From contig NC_016078.1 of NCBI RefSeq assembly GCF_000230555.1, positions 1,922,001-1,986,000 of the forward strand: DNA of 64,000 nucleotides. Direction: 5' to 3'. The stretch comes from Pelagibacterium halotolerans B2. GTDB taxonomy: Bacteria > Pseudomonadota > Alphaproteobacteria > Rhizobiales > Devosiaceae. This document shows positions 34,387 to 47,109 of the stretch, one piece after another. The notes below the pieces were generated by a model. It was given only the letters and a program-made list of their open reading frames with translations. It was not told the DNA's origin and ran no database searches. Position 1 is the stretch's first letter; each line of letters begins with the position of its first letter. Position numbers and translations under genes: made by a program.

Positions 34387-36213
34387 ATGCAAGACTACGC
34401 CGCCATCCCGGACGCGAAATTTCAGACCTTCGACGAAAAATCGAACCCCGCCCAGGTCGCCCCGCGCCTTTCCGCCCTCAGGACCACCTTCGCAGACCTC
34501 GAGATCGACGGATTTCTGATCCCGCGCACCGATGTTCACCAGGGCGAATATGTCCCCGATTGCGACGCGCGCCTTGCATACCTCACCGGGTTCACAGGCT
34601 CGGCGGGCATGGCCGTGGTGACGAACGATCTCGCAGCCCTGTTCGTGGACAGCCGCTATACGCTTCAGGCCCCCGCCCAGACCGACACCGCGCTGGTTTC
34701 CATCCACGACACGACGACGACCAATCCCGGGGACTGGATGGCCGAAAACCTTCCCTCAGGCTCCCGTATCGGGTTCGACCCCTGGCTGCACACGCCGGGC
34801 CGCCTGGCATCGATCAGAGGGCCATTGGAAAAGGCGGGCATTGAGCTTGTACCCGTCGCCAATCCCATCGATGCGATTTGGACAGACCGGCCAGCGCCCC
34901 CGCAGGGACCGATTGACGTGCTCGGCCACAACCGCACCGGCAAGCCCACCGCCGAAAAGCTCGCCGAACTGCGCGCAACGATGGTCAAGGAGGACGCGGC
35001 AGCCGTCGTTCTCACCTTGCCGGAATCGCTGTGCTGGCTGTTCAACATCCGTGGCCGCGACGTTCCCCACAATCCGTTCGTTCTCGGTTTTGCCATAGTC
35101 CCCGCTGAAGGAAGGCCGACCCTGTTTCTCGCCGACAACAAGCTCACCGACGAGAACCGCTCCGCCCTGTCCGATATCGCCGAACTTATGAGCAAGGACG
35201 GATTTGAAGCCACACTTGCCGATCTGGCTAAACAGGGCCGCGCCGTCTGGTTTGATCCGGAAACCGCGCCGGTCCAGGTCAAATCGGTGCTTTCGAACGG
35301 CGCGCGCCTGATCGAAAAGCGCGATCCCGTGCTGTTGCCCAAGGCCAAAAAGAACGATGTCGAACTGGCAGGCATGCGCGAAGCCCATAAGCTCGACGGT
35401 ATCGCCTTCGCCAAATTTCTCGCCTGGTTCGATGAGGCAGCGCCCCATGGCGGGCTGACGGAAATCGACATCGTCAAGATGCTCGAAGCCTATCGGCGCG
35501 AGGAGCGGACCGCTGTCGATGTGAGTTTTGAAACCATCTCGGGCTCAGGCCCCAATGGTGCCATCGTCCATTACCGCGTGTCGGAAAAAACCAACCGCAC
35601 CCTCAATCCCGGGGAATTGATGCTCGTCGATTCCGGCGCTCAATATCTCTCGGGCACCACCGACATCACCCGCACAATGGCCACCGGCCCGGTCACCACG
35701 CAGCAAAAGGACCATTTTACGAGGGTCCTCAAGGGCATGATCGCCATCTCGCGCGCCCGGTTCCCCAAAGGCACCAACGGCGCGCAGATCGATATTCTCG
35801 CCCGCCAGTTTCTCTGGCAGGTGGGCCTCACCTTCAACCATGGCACAGGCCACGGCGTCGGCGCGTTCCTCTCGGTCCATGAAGGCCCGGCGGGGATTTC
35901 CCCGCGCTACACAGTGCCCTTCGAGCCCGGCATGATCCTCTCCAACGAGCCCGGCTATTATCTTGAGGGCCAGTACGGCATCCGCATCGAGAATCTCATC
36001 ATCGTGCAGGAAAGCGAAATTGCCCCCGGTTATCTCGACTTTGAGACCTTGACGCTGGCACCCATCGACAGGCGCCTTGTCGCTGTCGACATGCTCGAAA
36101 CCGCCGAACGTGACTGGCTCAATGCCTATCACGCCCGCGTCGCCCGCGAAATCGGTCCGCATCTCGACGATAGCGCACGGCGCTGGCTGGAGCAGGCCAC
36201 CGCACCGCTTTAG
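34387..36213 (+). CDS. aminopeptidase P family protein (M24B Xaa-Pro aminopeptidase)
   Basis: A 608-residue cytoplasmic metallopeptidase with two N-terminal creatinase-like domains (about residues 1-310) and a C-terminal pitta-bread catalytic domain. Metal ligands are visible in LVDSGAQYLSGTTDITRT (two Asp), FNHGTGHGVGAFLSVHEGP (His), ILSNEPGYY (Glu) and IRIENL (Glu). It removes N-terminal residues that precede proline. The ATG at 34387 gives the usual N-terminus, with the frame open 39 bases further upstream. The gene stands alone. Confidence 0.9.
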   Translation: MQDYAAIPDAKFQTFDEKSNPAQVAPRLSALRTTFADLEIDGFLIPRTDVHQGEYVPDCDARLAYLTGFTGSAGMAVVTNDLAALFVDSRYTLQAPAQTDTALVSIHDTTTTNPGDWMAENLPSGSRIGFDPWLHTPGRLASIRGPLEKAGIELVPVANPIDAIWTDRPAPPQGPIDVLGHNRTGKPTAEKLAELRATMVKEDAAAVVLTLPESLCWLFNIRGRDVPHNPFVLGFAIVPAEGRPTLFLADNKLTDENRSALSDIAELMSKDGFEATLADLAKQGRAVWFDPETAPVQVKSVLSNGARLIEKRDPVLLPKAKKNDVELAGMREAHKLDGIAFAKFLAWFDEAAPHGGLTEIDIVKMLEAYRREERTAVDVSFETISGSGPNGAIVHYRVSEKTNRTLNPGELMLVDSGAQYLSGTTDITRTMATGPVTTQQKDHFTRVLKGMIAISRARFPKGTNGAQIDILARQFLWQVGLTFNHGTGHGVGAFLSVHEGPAGISPRYTVPFEPGMILSNEPGYYLEGQYGIRIENLIIVQESEIAPGYLDFETLTLAPIDRRLVAVDMLETAERDWLNAYHARVAREIGPHLDDSARRWLEQATAPL

Positions 36214-36234
36214 CAAGACTGCCCGGCGCCCCGA

Positions 36235-36597
36235 TCACATCGTCGGCCCCGGCGGCATTGTATTGCGCCCGTCAAGCCGCGCTATTTCGAGCGCATAGAC
36301 GTCGACGCCCACGAGGCACCGCGCGTTGACCGATATTCTGTCGCGATAGCCGGTCCGGAAGACCGCAGTGCCGCAAGTCGGGCAAAAATGGTGCCCGCCA
36401 TCCGCGTCGCGCCACAGATAGACCGAGAGCCGGCGCTTTTGCGTCACGAGCCGCACCGTTTCCACCGGCACCTTCCAGTGAATGAACCCCGATCGCGCGC
36501 AGGTCGAACAATTGCATTCCTCGAGCCGCCCCAATTCATGGGACACTTCAAGTTCGATTTCGCCGCAATGGCAGGAAAGCTTGTGGGTCTCCGCCAT
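36235..36597 (-). CDS. GFA family protein
   Basis: A 120-residue zinc protein with the GFA pattern: CHCG at residues 9-12, CNCSTC around 28-33 and CPTCG around 72-76. The C-terminal LEIARLDGRN is the usual end of the fold. It is distinct from the GFA gene at 5371 (shorter, with different spacing). Its substrate is unknown. It follows the secreted EF-hand gene on the same strand after 23 bases, and may be the last gene of the recN-ligA transcript. Confidence 0.84.
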   Translation of the reverse strand: MAETHKLSCHCGEIELEVSHELGRLEECNCSTCARSGFIHWKVPVETVRLVTQKRRLSVYLWRDADGGHHFCPTCGTAVFRTGYRDRISVNARCLVGVDVYALEIARLDGRNTMPPGPTM

Positions 36598-36620
36598 GTC
36601 CCGGTGCTCCTCTTATCGCG

Positions 36621-40033
<3,413 letters not shown>

Positions 40034-41707
40034 CTAAACGCCAACTTCGCGCATGAGCCGCTGCGCTGCCGCACGAGCTTCCTCGGTAATCGTCGCCCCG
40101 GCCAGCATGCGTGCCACCTCTTCGCCCCGTGTCTCGATATCGAGCGGCCGCACATGAGTGCGCATGAACGCGCCTTCCTCTATGGCCTGCTTTTCGATCA
40201 GCAGATGGGTCTGCGAGCGCGCTGCGACCTGAGGCGCATGGGTAACGGTCAGCACCTGCACCGATTGCGCCAGCCGCGCCAGCCGCTTGCCGATCGCATC
40301 GGCGACGGCCCCGCCCACACCGGTATCGATCTCGTCGAAAATCAGCACCGGCACCGAGCCCTTGTCCGCCAGGACCACTTTGAGCGCCAGAAGGAACCGC
40401 GACAGCTCGCCCCCCGATGCCACCTTCATCATCGGCCCCGGCGTCGTGCCCGGATTGGTCTGCACGTGAAATGCGATCTGGTCGATCCCGTGCGGTGAAA
40501 TCCGCTCTTTATCAACCTGCCGATCCACGATGAACTTTGCCGCCCCCAATTTGAGGTCGGGCAACTCTGCCTCGACGGCCTTGCTCAGCCCGCTGGCCGC
40601 TTTTTCGCGGGCCTTGGAGAGCTTTGCCGCCGCCTCACGATACTCCGCACCGGCGTCCCTCAGTTCGGCCTCCAGCACCACAAGCGTTTCTGCACCGGTT
40701 TCGAGCGCTTCAATGTCGCCAGCATATTTCGCCAGCACCTCGGACAAGGCGTCAGCGTCGACCTGATGCTTGCGCGCCGCCGCCCGCAGTGCGAACAGCC
40801 TCTCCTCGACCTGCTCGAGTTCGCGCGGGTCGAACGCCATCTCCCGCCGGATCGCATCAAGCGCCTCGCTCGCCGCATCGAGTGCGACAAGCGCCTGATC
40901 GACGGCATCGGCCATGGGCGCAAACAGCGCCGCCTCGGCCTCCGATTTCCGCGTTAGTCGTCGCAACAGCATGGCCAGCGTTGGCCCGGGCGCGTTGGTG
41001 CCGTTGAGAATTTCGTCGGCGTCATTGACCTCGCCCGCCGCCTTTTCAAGCCCCATGAGCCATTGCCGGCGCTCCGAAAGCGTGACTTCCTCGCCGACTT
41101 CGGGCTTGAGGGCCGACAATTCCTCGACCACGTGCCGCGCATATTCTTCCTCGCGCGCTGCCTGCTCCACCCGCGCCCGCTGCACGTCGACGGCCTTCTG
41201 GGCCGCCACCAGCCGCCCGTGCGCGGCCGACACGGCCGCCAGATCGGCCTCATAATCACCGAAACTGTCGAGCAGCACCCGGTGGGTTGCAGCATCCACA
41301 AGCGCCCGGTCATCGTGCTGGCCATGGATTTCCACCAACAGCCCGCCAATCGATTTCAGAAGCCCCGCCGAAACCGGCTGATCGTTGACAAAAGCTCGCG
41401 TGCGTCCGTCCGCGTGCTGGACGCGCCGCAGGATGATCTCTGCATCGTCCTCGATCTCGTTTTCGCGCAGCAGAACCCGCGCCGGATGGCTTTCGGGTAG
41501 GGCGAGCACCGCCACGACCTGCCCGCTATCGGCTCCCTTGCGCACCAGCGCGGCATCCCCTCGTCCGCCCAGCGCCAGTGTCAGCGCATCGAGAAGGATC
41601 GATTTGCCCGCACCCGTTTCGCCGGTCAGGACAGTCATTCCCGTCTCGAACGCCAGGTCGAGTTGATCGATCAGAACGATATTGCGGACCGAAAGCGTGT
41701 TCAGCAT
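40034..41707 (-). CDS. recN: DNA repair protein RecN
   Basis: A 557-residue SMC-like ATPase for double-strand break repair. It has Walker A GETGAGKS near residues 30-37 and NALV-type N-terminal IRNIVLIDQLDL. A central coiled coil rich in Glu and Ala spans about 160-380. The C-terminal half has ISPHGIDQIAFHVQTNPG, a signature-like SGGELSRFLLALK, and Walker B VLIFDEIDTGVGG. The ATG at 41707 is the one that matches the family; a longer frame extends upstream. It is separated from bamD by a terminator. Confidence 0.94.
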   Translation of the reverse strand: MLNTLSVRNIVLIDQLDLAFETGMTVLTGETGAGKSILLDALTLALGGRGDAALVRKGADSGQVVAVLALPESHPARVLLRENEIEDDAEIILRRVQHADGRTRAFVNDQPVSAGLLKSIGGLLVEIHGQHDDRALVDAATHRVLLDSFGDYEADLAAVSAAHGRLVAAQKAVDVQRARVEQAAREEEYARHVVEELSALKPEVGEEVTLSERRQWLMGLEKAAGEVNDADEILNGTNAPGPTLAMLLRRLTRKSEAEAALFAPMADAVDQALVALDAASEALDAIRREMAFDPRELEQVEERLFALRAAARKHQVDADALSEVLAKYAGDIEALETGAETLVVLEAELRDAGAEYREAAAKLSKAREKAASGLSKAVEAELPDLKLGAAKFIVDRQVDKERISPHGIDQIAFHVQTNPGTTPGPMMKVASGGELSRFLLALKVVLADKGSVPVLIFDEIDTGVGGAVADAIGKRLARLAQSVQVLTVTHAPQVAARSQTHLLIEKQAIEEGAFMRTHVRPLDIETRGEEVARMLAGATITEEARAAAQRLMREVGV

Positions 41708-41848
41708 CGCTCCCGCTTCTCCCGTTCGTTGTTGGCTCTGACTTGTACCCCGCAAGGCGCCCCCGCTGCAAACCTCGAACGCGAGATTCACACCGCTGAG
41801 AATGCGAACATTACAGGAACAAATTGCAACCGACAAGCGCCTGCAAAA

Positions 41849-41873
41849 ATGCCCCGGCCGGTGGCCGGGGCAT
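41849..41873 (-). terminator. terminator after bamD
   Basis: An 11-bp perfect stem (ATGCCCCGGCC with its complement) with a GGT loop, followed on the minus strand by TTTTTG. It separates bamD from the recN-ligA unit, which must have its own promoter in the 140 bases after it. Confidence 0.87.
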
Positions 41874-41899
41874 CGTCAAACCTTGCATTGGGCCGGGAC

Positions 41900-42736
41900 C
41901 TATTGGTCCGCCATCCAGTTGCCCGTCATCATTTGTGGCGAGAGGCCCTGGTTCTGCAGCAGATTAAAGCCCCGCTGATACCATTCGGAATTTGGATAAT
42001 TGGTGCCCAGCACCGCCGTGGCGGTCTGTGCCTCACCCACAAGGCCGAGCGTGAGATAGGCCTCTGTGAGCCGGAACAGCGCTTCTTCGACATGGGTCGA
42101 GGTCTGGTGATCTTCGACCACGACACGGAAGCGGTTGATTGCCGCCGTATATTGCCCATTGCCCAGATAGTAGCGGCCGACGCTCATTTCCTTGCCGGCA
42201 ACCTGATCGCGGGCGATCAGCAACATCTGGCGCGATTCCTGGGCATAGCGGGAATCGGGATAATTCGACTGCAACTGGGTGAACGTCTCGATCGTGTCCT
42301 GCGCCAATTCCTGATCGCGCGTGATATCGGTGATCTGCTCGAAATTGGCGCTGCCTTTGAGGAAAAGGATATAGGGCACTTCCGAGGAGCGCGGATAGAG
42401 CGCCAGGAACTGATCGGCTTGCCTTACGGTCTCCGCATAGCGGGCGAGGCGGAAATTGGCAAAGACCTGCATCACCTTGGCGCGTTCGTTGACGTCCGAG
42501 AACGGGTTCTGCCGCTCAAGCGTTTCCAGATCCTCGATGGCCGCTATGTAGCGGTTGTTTTCCATATTGGTGACAGCACTTGCATAAAGCTGGTCGGCGG
42601 GCACCAAGGGCTCTTCGTCCGCGGTACGGGAAAAGATCGACATGGGCGAGCAGGCGGCAAGCACCCCAACGAGGGCCATGGCCACGGCCATCTTCCAAAT
42701 CCTTGGCGCCTTGCTTGGTCTGGCTATGATATTCAC
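41900..42736 (-). CDS. bamD: outer membrane assembly lipoprotein BamD
   Basis: A 278-residue lipoprotein of the BAM complex that inserts beta-barrel proteins in the outer membrane. The signal ends in the lipobox LAAC. The mature part has TPR-like helices: ADQLYASAVTNMENNRYIAAIEDLETLERQNP, YPRSSEVPYILFLKG, and YTAAINRFRVVVEDH. The proposed start is a GTG at 42736 with a GGAG site six bases upstream; an ATG at 42754 and one at 42790 are in frame but have poorer sites. Downstream lies a strong terminator. Confidence 0.9.
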   Translation of the reverse strand: MNIIARPSKAPRIWKMAVAMALVGVLAACSPMSIFSRTADEEPLVPADQLYASAVTNMENNRYIAAIEDLETLERQNPFSDVNERAKVMQVFANFRLARYAETVRQADQFLALYPRSSEVPYILFLKGSANFEQITDITRDQELAQDTIETFTQLQSNYPDSRYAQESRQMLLIARDQVAGKEMSVGRYYLGNGQYTAAINRFRVVVEDHQTSTHVEEALFRLTEAYLTLGLVGEAQTATAVLGTNYPNSEWYQRGFNLLQNQGLSPQMMTGNWMADQ

Positions 42737-42840
42737 GAAAAACTCCGTCCTCATGGCCCGGGGCAGAAACCGTGACCCGCGCGTGCCCACAACCCGCTAG
42801 CGGGCAATCTGTTCAAAACTGTGACGGGGTTATCGCCTAT

Positions 42841-43797
42841 TCAACCGATGGAACGCAAGTAGGGCTCGACAGACAGCCTGTCGGGAAGGTCGCCCAGCGC
42901 TTCCATTTCGAGCGGCAGCGCGTCTGCCTCGAGAATTTCGTAATTGGCCTCGCTGGCGAAAAGCGATTTGAGCACAAGCGCATTGAGCCCGTGCCCGCCC
43001 TTGTAGGACTTGAACCGCCCATAAATCGGCAGTCCGGCCAGCGCCAGATCCCCCACCGCGTCGAGCAGCTTGTGGCGGACGAACTCGTCCTCGAACCGCA
43101 ACCCGTCGGGGTTGACGATCTTTTCTTCCTCGATGGCAATTGAATTTTCGAGGCTCGACCCGAGGGCATAACCGGCCTGACGCAACACCTTGGCCTGCGC
43201 GACGAACCCGAAGGTACGGGCCGGCGCCACCTCGATGGCGAATTTGCGCGGCGACCAGTCAAAGATCATACGTTCGCGGCCGATCACCTTGGAGTTGAAA
43301 TCGATCTCAACGTCGAAGGCGCGCCCGTTATAGGCTTCGAGCATCGCAAAGGCATCGTTGTCGCGCACCGTTACCGAGCGCAGGATGCGAATGAACTTCT
43401 TACGCTGCGGCTGGATCGAAATACCCGCATCGAGCACCGCATCCACGAACGGCTCGGCACTGCCGTCGATGATGGGGCATTCCTCACCCCACACAACGAT
43501 CTCGGCGTTGTCGATGCCCAGCCCGTTCAGCGCGGCCAGCACGTGCTCGACGGTCGCCACGCTGATCGAATTGCCCAGGTCGATAACCGTGCACAACGAG
43601 GTCCGGCTGACCCGCGAATGATCGATCTTGACGCTTGCTGACTGCGTACCGTCATCGAGCATGCGAGTGAGCGTATAGCCCGTGTCGGCGGCAGCCGGAT
43701 TGATGACAAGGCGCGACGGCTTGCCATTATGCACGCCGATTCCAGCAAATTCCGCAGGACGCGTCAGCGTGCATTGGCGCACGGTGTTGTTTTTCAT
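42841..43797 (-). CDS. lpxC: UDP-3-O-acyl-N-acetylglucosamine deacetylase
   Basis: A 318-residue zinc enzyme that commits sugar precursors to lipid A. Zinc ligands are H85 (VEHVLAAL), H242 and D246 (RHKLLDAVGD); the general acid is H269 in GGHGLNALV. The ATG at 43797 has GGAG five bases upstream and gives the usual N-terminus NNTVRQCTLTRPAEFAGIGVHNG. It lies between ftsZ and bamD, as in other alphaproteobacteria. A hairpin lies between ftsZ and lpxC, so lpxC may be transcribed separately. Confidence 0.95.
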   Translation of the reverse strand: MKNNTVRQCTLTRPAEFAGIGVHNGKPSRLVINPAAADTGYTLTRMLDDGTQSASVKIDHSRVSRTSLCTVIDLGNSISVATVEHVLAALNGLGIDNAEIVVWGEECPIIDGSAEPFVDAVLDAGISIQPQRKKFIRILRSVTVRDNDAFAMLEAYNGRAFDVEIDFNSKVIGRERMIFDWSPRKFAIEVAPARTFGFVAQAKVLRQAGYALGSSLENSIAIEEEKIVNPDGLRFEDEFVRHKLLDAVGDLALAGLPIYGRFKSYKGGHGLNALVLKSLFASEANYEILEADALPLEMEALGDLPDRLSVEPYLRSIG

Positions 43798-43850
43798 TGG
43801 TACTCCGGGCCCTTTTGTTGGCGAATGGCCCAATCGCCCTAATAACGAAG

Positions 43851-43883
43851 ATCGGCCTGACACGAAACCCGTGTCAGGCCGAT
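43851..43883 (-). terminator. hairpin after ftsZ
   Basis: A 14-bp stem, ATCGGCCTGACACG with its complement, lies 25 bases after the ftsZ stop. Only a short T-rich tail follows on the minus strand, so termination may be partial. Confidence 0.65.
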
Positions 43884-43908
43884 TTAAAGCCTAAATGGCA
43901 ATTTTGGA

Positions 43909-45603
43909 TTAACCGTGGCGCTTGAGAAACGCCGGGATTTCAAGTTGTTCCTTCTGCGGCGCACGGGCCGGAGCACGTCCATGTGCGTCGAGTTGCCCCA
44001 CCGCGCCTTCCGCCTGTGGCCGCGGAGCGGCCGGACGGGACGGAGCGGCCTCGATGGCGCTGCGGGCAGCGGCATCGTCGAACTGGGGCTGCACGCGTTC
44101 ACCATTGGTATGCTGTTCAGCCTCACCGCCCAGGCTCAGCCCGACATTGGAAGCCAGGCGGCGGAACAGGGCACGCGCATTGCGCGGCTCTTCGCTCCTC
44201 GGCTGTTCCATCTGCTGACGCCCCACCGGCGGCATGTCTTCGGCACGCGGGATACGGCGTTGCAATTGCGGGCGTTCGGCGCCCGAAGGCACGTACGGCT
44301 TGGGCATTGCCGCCTCTGGCGCGCGCTGGGCTTCCTCCACCGGCTGGCGCACGGGCGCAGCAGGGGTGTAGGGCTCGATCGTAACGCCATTATCCTCGGC
44401 CTGCCGGGCCGCGGTTGCCGCTGCCGCAGCAGCCGAATTTCCATCCTTGATCGCCTGGGCAACCGCAGCTTCGAACTGATCGTCGCTCATGTGGGCGCTG
44501 GCCTGGGCCGGTGCAGCGGGCTGCTCGGACCGCGGAACCGGGGCCGATGCGGGAGCGGCGACGGCCTCAGGAACCCGTTTGGCCTGTAGCGGCTGGCGGT
44601 TGGCATTGGGCTTTACCGGGTCGAGCGCCTGAACCATCAGAGCATCGGTGCCGGTCGCAACGACCGAAACGCGGACCTTGCCCTGCAGCGACTCGTCGAA
44701 GGTCGCACCCAGAATGATATTGGCATCGGAATCCACTTCCTCGCGGATACGCGAAGCGGCTTCATCGACCTCGTAGAGCGTCATGTCCTTGCCGCCGGTG
44801 ATCGAGATCAAAAGCCCGCGCGCGCCCTGCATGGAAACATCGTCGAGCAGCGGATTGGCGATGGCAGCTTCGGCGGCGTGACGCGCACGATCTTCGCCCT
44901 CGGCCTCGCCCGTCCCCATCATTGCCTTGCCCATGCCGCGCATCACGGCGCGCACGTCGGCGAAGTCGAGGTTGATGAGCCCTTCCTTGACCATCAGGTC
45001 GGTGATGCAGGCAACGCCCGAGAACAGCACCTCATCGGCCATCGCGAAAGCGTCGGCAAACGTGGTCTTCTCATTGGCCACCCGGAACAGGTTCTGGTTC
45101 GGAATGACGATCAGCGTATCGACGTGACGATGGAGTTCATCGATCCCCTCGTCGGCCAGTTTCATGCGACGATTGCCTTCGAACTGGAACGGCTTGGTGA
45201 CCACACCGACGGTCAGGATGCCCTGCTCGCGCGCCGCACGCGCCACGACCGGCGCCGCGCCCGTTCCCGTCCCGCCGCCCATGCCGGCGGTAATGAACAC
45301 CATATGCGAGCCCGAAAGGTGATCGTTGAGCTCGTCGAAACTTTCTTCAGCCGCCGCGCGCCCCACTTCGGGGTGCGAACCGGCGCCAAGGCCCTCGGTC
45401 ACGCCGACGCCCAGTTGAATGACGCGTTGCGCTCGGGACAGAGCCAGCGCCTGCGCGTCTGTATTGGCCACAACGAACTCGACACCCTCGAGGCCCGAGT
45501 TAATCATGTTGTTGACCGCGTTGCCGCCCGCACCACCGACGCCAAAGACGGTGATTCGCGGCTTAAGTTCTTGGATTCCCGGAATCTGTAGGTTGATTGT
45601 CAT
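43909..45603 (-). CDS. ftsZ: cell division protein FtsZ
   Basis: A 564-residue tubulin-like GTPase that forms the division ring. The GTP loop is [12 protein letters not shown], preceded by [16 protein letters not shown] at the N-terminus, and followed by the T7 loop [12 protein letters not shown] linker of about 220 residues rich in Ala, Pro and Gln leads to the C-terminal peptide [11 protein letters not shown] that binds FtsA and others. The ATG at 45603 has GAGG six bases upstream; the earlier ATG at 45615 is less likely. Unusually, ftsA is not adjacent; 4.6 kb of other genes lie between them. Confidence 0.95.
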   Translation of the reverse strand: MTINLQIPGIQELKPRITVFGVGGAGGNAVNNMINSGLEGVEFVVANTDAQALALSRAQRVIQLGVGVTEGLGAGSHPEVGRAAAEESFDELNDHLSGSHMVFITAGMGGGTGTGAAPVVARAAREQGILTVGVVTKPFQFEGNRRMKLADEGIDELHRHVDTLIVIPNQNLFRVANEKTTFADAFAMADEVLFSGVACITDLMVKEGLINLDFADVRAVMRGMGKAMMGTGEAEGEDRARHAAEAAIANPLLDDVSMQGARGLLISITGGKDMTLYEVDEAASRIREEVDSDANIILGATFDESLQGKVRVSVVATGTDALMVQALDPVKPNANRQPLQAKRVPEAVAAPASAPVPRSEQPAAPAQASAHMSDDQFEAAVAQAIKDGNSAAAAAATAARQAEDNGVTIEPYTPAAPVRQPVEEAQRAPEAAMPKPYVPSGAERPQLQRRIPRAEDMPPVGRQQMEQPRSEEPRNARALFRRLASNVGLSLGGEAEQHTNGERVQPQFDDAAARSAIEAAPSRPAAPRPQAEGAVGQLDAHGRAPARAPQKEQLEIPAFLKRHG

Positions 45604-45647
45604 CTCTGGCCTCATAGTGGCTGTATGGCAAAGATGTAGCGCTCAAT

Positions 45648-45688
45648 TCGTTAACCGGGCCCTAACAAAGCTACCGATTTCGTTAACC
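45648..45688 (-). promoter_or_regulatory. repeated TTAACG motifs upstream of ftsZ (possible CtrA sites)
   Basis: On the minus strand GGTTAACGAA occurs twice, with copies 31 bases apart (45679-45688 and 45648-45657). The nearer copy is part of TTAG-N7-TTAA (45651-45665), one base off the CtrA consensus TTAA-N7-TTAA. In Caulobacter CtrA binds near the ftsZ promoter. ftsZ here needs its own promoter because ftsA is 4.6 kb away, and the motifs lie 45-85 bases before its ATG. Binding is inferred. Confidence 0.5.
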
Positions 45689-45839
45689 AATCTGCAAAAT
45701 GCGAGACTTGACAGCCACAAAGTCACCGCATGTTAAGCATGATTTGCCCCGCCCCCGAAAGCACCCGCTTGACTCTGCTGCTTGCTCGTATATAACCATA
45801 CAAGAATATAACATATTGGTTTTAAATGGAGCAGGAACA

Positions 45840-46316
45840 ATGTCCAAAATCACTCCCAGCCTTTGGTTCGACAACAACCTCGAACAGGCGATGGAATTTT
45901 ACGCCTCGGTCTTCCCCGACACCAAAATCCATGGCACCACGCGCTACACCGAAGGTGGCATGGGCGAGCCGGGTACGGTCATGACCGGCGATTTCGAAAT
46001 TCTCGGCCAACGTTTCAACGCCATAAACGGCGGGCCGCACTTCAAATTCTCCGAGGCCATATCCTTCATCATCGACTGCGCCGATCAGGCCGAGGTCGAT
46101 TATTACTGGGACAAGCTCACCCAGGGCGAGGGCGCCGAAAGCCAGTGCGGCTGGGTCAAGGACAAGTTTGGCGTCTCCTGGCAGATCGTGCCCAAGGCCC
46201 TCTACCGCACGGTCACAGGCAAGGACCCCGAAGGCGCAATGCGCGCCACCCAGGCCATGCTCAAGATGAAAAAGCTCATCGTCGCCGACCTCGAGGCGGC
46301 CTACGAGGGCCGATAG
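45840..46316 (+). CDS. VOC superfamily protein (PhnB/3-dmu-9_3-mt-like)
   Basis: A 158-residue glyoxalase-like protein with a duplicated beta-alpha-beta fold. It has SLWFDNNLEQAMEFYASVFPDTKI at the start, FNAINGGPHFKFSEAISFIIDC in the middle, and the QCGWVKDKFGVSWQIVPKAL signature of the PhnB-like group. These proteins are often mislabelled 3-demethylubiquinone methyltransferase; they lack a SAM fold, and their substrates are mostly unknown. A GGAGCAGGA site precedes the ATG. It is divergent from ftsZ and convergent with the transporter ATPase, and forms the ftsZ-side end of the inserted block. Confidence 0.83.
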   Translation: MSKITPSLWFDNNLEQAMEFYASVFPDTKIHGTTRYTEGGMGEPGTVMTGDFEILGQRFNAINGGPHFKFSEAISFIIDCADQAEVDYYWDKLTQGEGAESQCGWVKDKFGVSWQIVPKALYRTVTGKDPEGAMRATQAMLKMKKLIVADLEAAYEGR

Positions 46317-46320
46317 GGAT

Positions 46321-47109
46321 CTATTGCGGAATGCACAGCGGTCGTCCATGCAACGGATCGGTGATGATCGCGGTTTTGACCCCGAACACCTCCTCGATGG
46401 TGTCCGGGGTCATCAGGTCTTCAGGCGCTCCACGCGCGACCACTTTTCCATCCTTGAGAAACACGAGGACATCGGCGTGCCGCGCGGCCAGGTTGAGATC
46501 GTGCAGCACCAGCACCACGGTACGCCCGTAATCGTTCTTGAGCGCTCCCACCAGGTTCAGGCACTCGATCTGGTGCGCCATATCGAGGTGATTGACCGGC
46601 TCGTCGAGACAGATGATATCGGTCTCCTGGGCAAGCACCATGGCAATCCACACCCGCTGCAACTGTCCGCCGGAAAGCGATCCGATACGCCGGTGGCGCA
46701 GATGCAGCACGCCGGTGCCGTCCATGGCCCTGTCCATGGCCTCGGTATCGTGCGGGTTCCAGGGCTGGAGCATGGATTGATGCGGATAGCGGCCCAGCCG
46801 CACCAGATCCTCGACAGTCATTTCCTCGGGCGCCGAGGGGCTCTGGGCCAGAAGGCCGATCTGGCGGGCCAGGGCCTTGTGCCCGATCTTGGCGACGTCG
46901 ATATCCTCGACAAGGATCCGCCCGGCCACCGGCCGGTGCAATCGCCTTATCGCGCGCAGAAGTGTCGATTTTCCGCATCCGTTGGGTCCGGCCAGCACCG
47001 TCACCTGTCCCGGCGCGACCCGAAGGCTCAGCGCGTCGAGAACCATCGCCTGCCCGTAGCCCAGCGTCAGATCCTCGACGCTGATCCGGACCCTGACTGT
47101 ATCATCCAT
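46321..47109 (-). CDS. ferric-siderophore ABC transporter ATP-binding protein (FecE/FepC-like)
   Basis: A 262-residue ATPase. Walker A GPNGCGKST is near residue 41, the signature LSGGQ near 145, Walker B IICLDEP near 165, and the switch histidine in LVLHDLNLA. The combination of RYPHQ and ARHAD is usual in iron-chelate importers. It drives import through the two permeases encoded just upstream, with an eight-base overlap to the second one. The third gene of the leftward permease operon, it ends five bases from the convergent VOC gene. Confidence 0.9.
   Translation of the reverse strand: MDDTVRVRISVEDLTLGYGQAMVLDALSLRVAPGQVTVLAGPNGCGKSTLLRAIRRLHRPVAGRILVEDIDVAKIGHKALARQIGLLAQSPSAPEEMTVEDLVRLGRYPHQSMLQPWNPHDTEAMDRAMDGTGVLHLRHRRIGSLSGGQLQRVWIAMVLAQETDIICLDEPVNHLDMAHQIECLNLVGALKNDYGRTVVLVLHDLNLAARHADVLVFLKDGKVVARGAPEDLMTPDTIEEVFGVKTAIITDPLHGRPLCIPQ

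Noticed and set aside
45840..46316. Naming the VOC gene as a ubiquinone methyltransferase
   Set aside because: The protein has a glyoxalase-like fold with no SAM-binding motif; the name is a known mislabel in this family.
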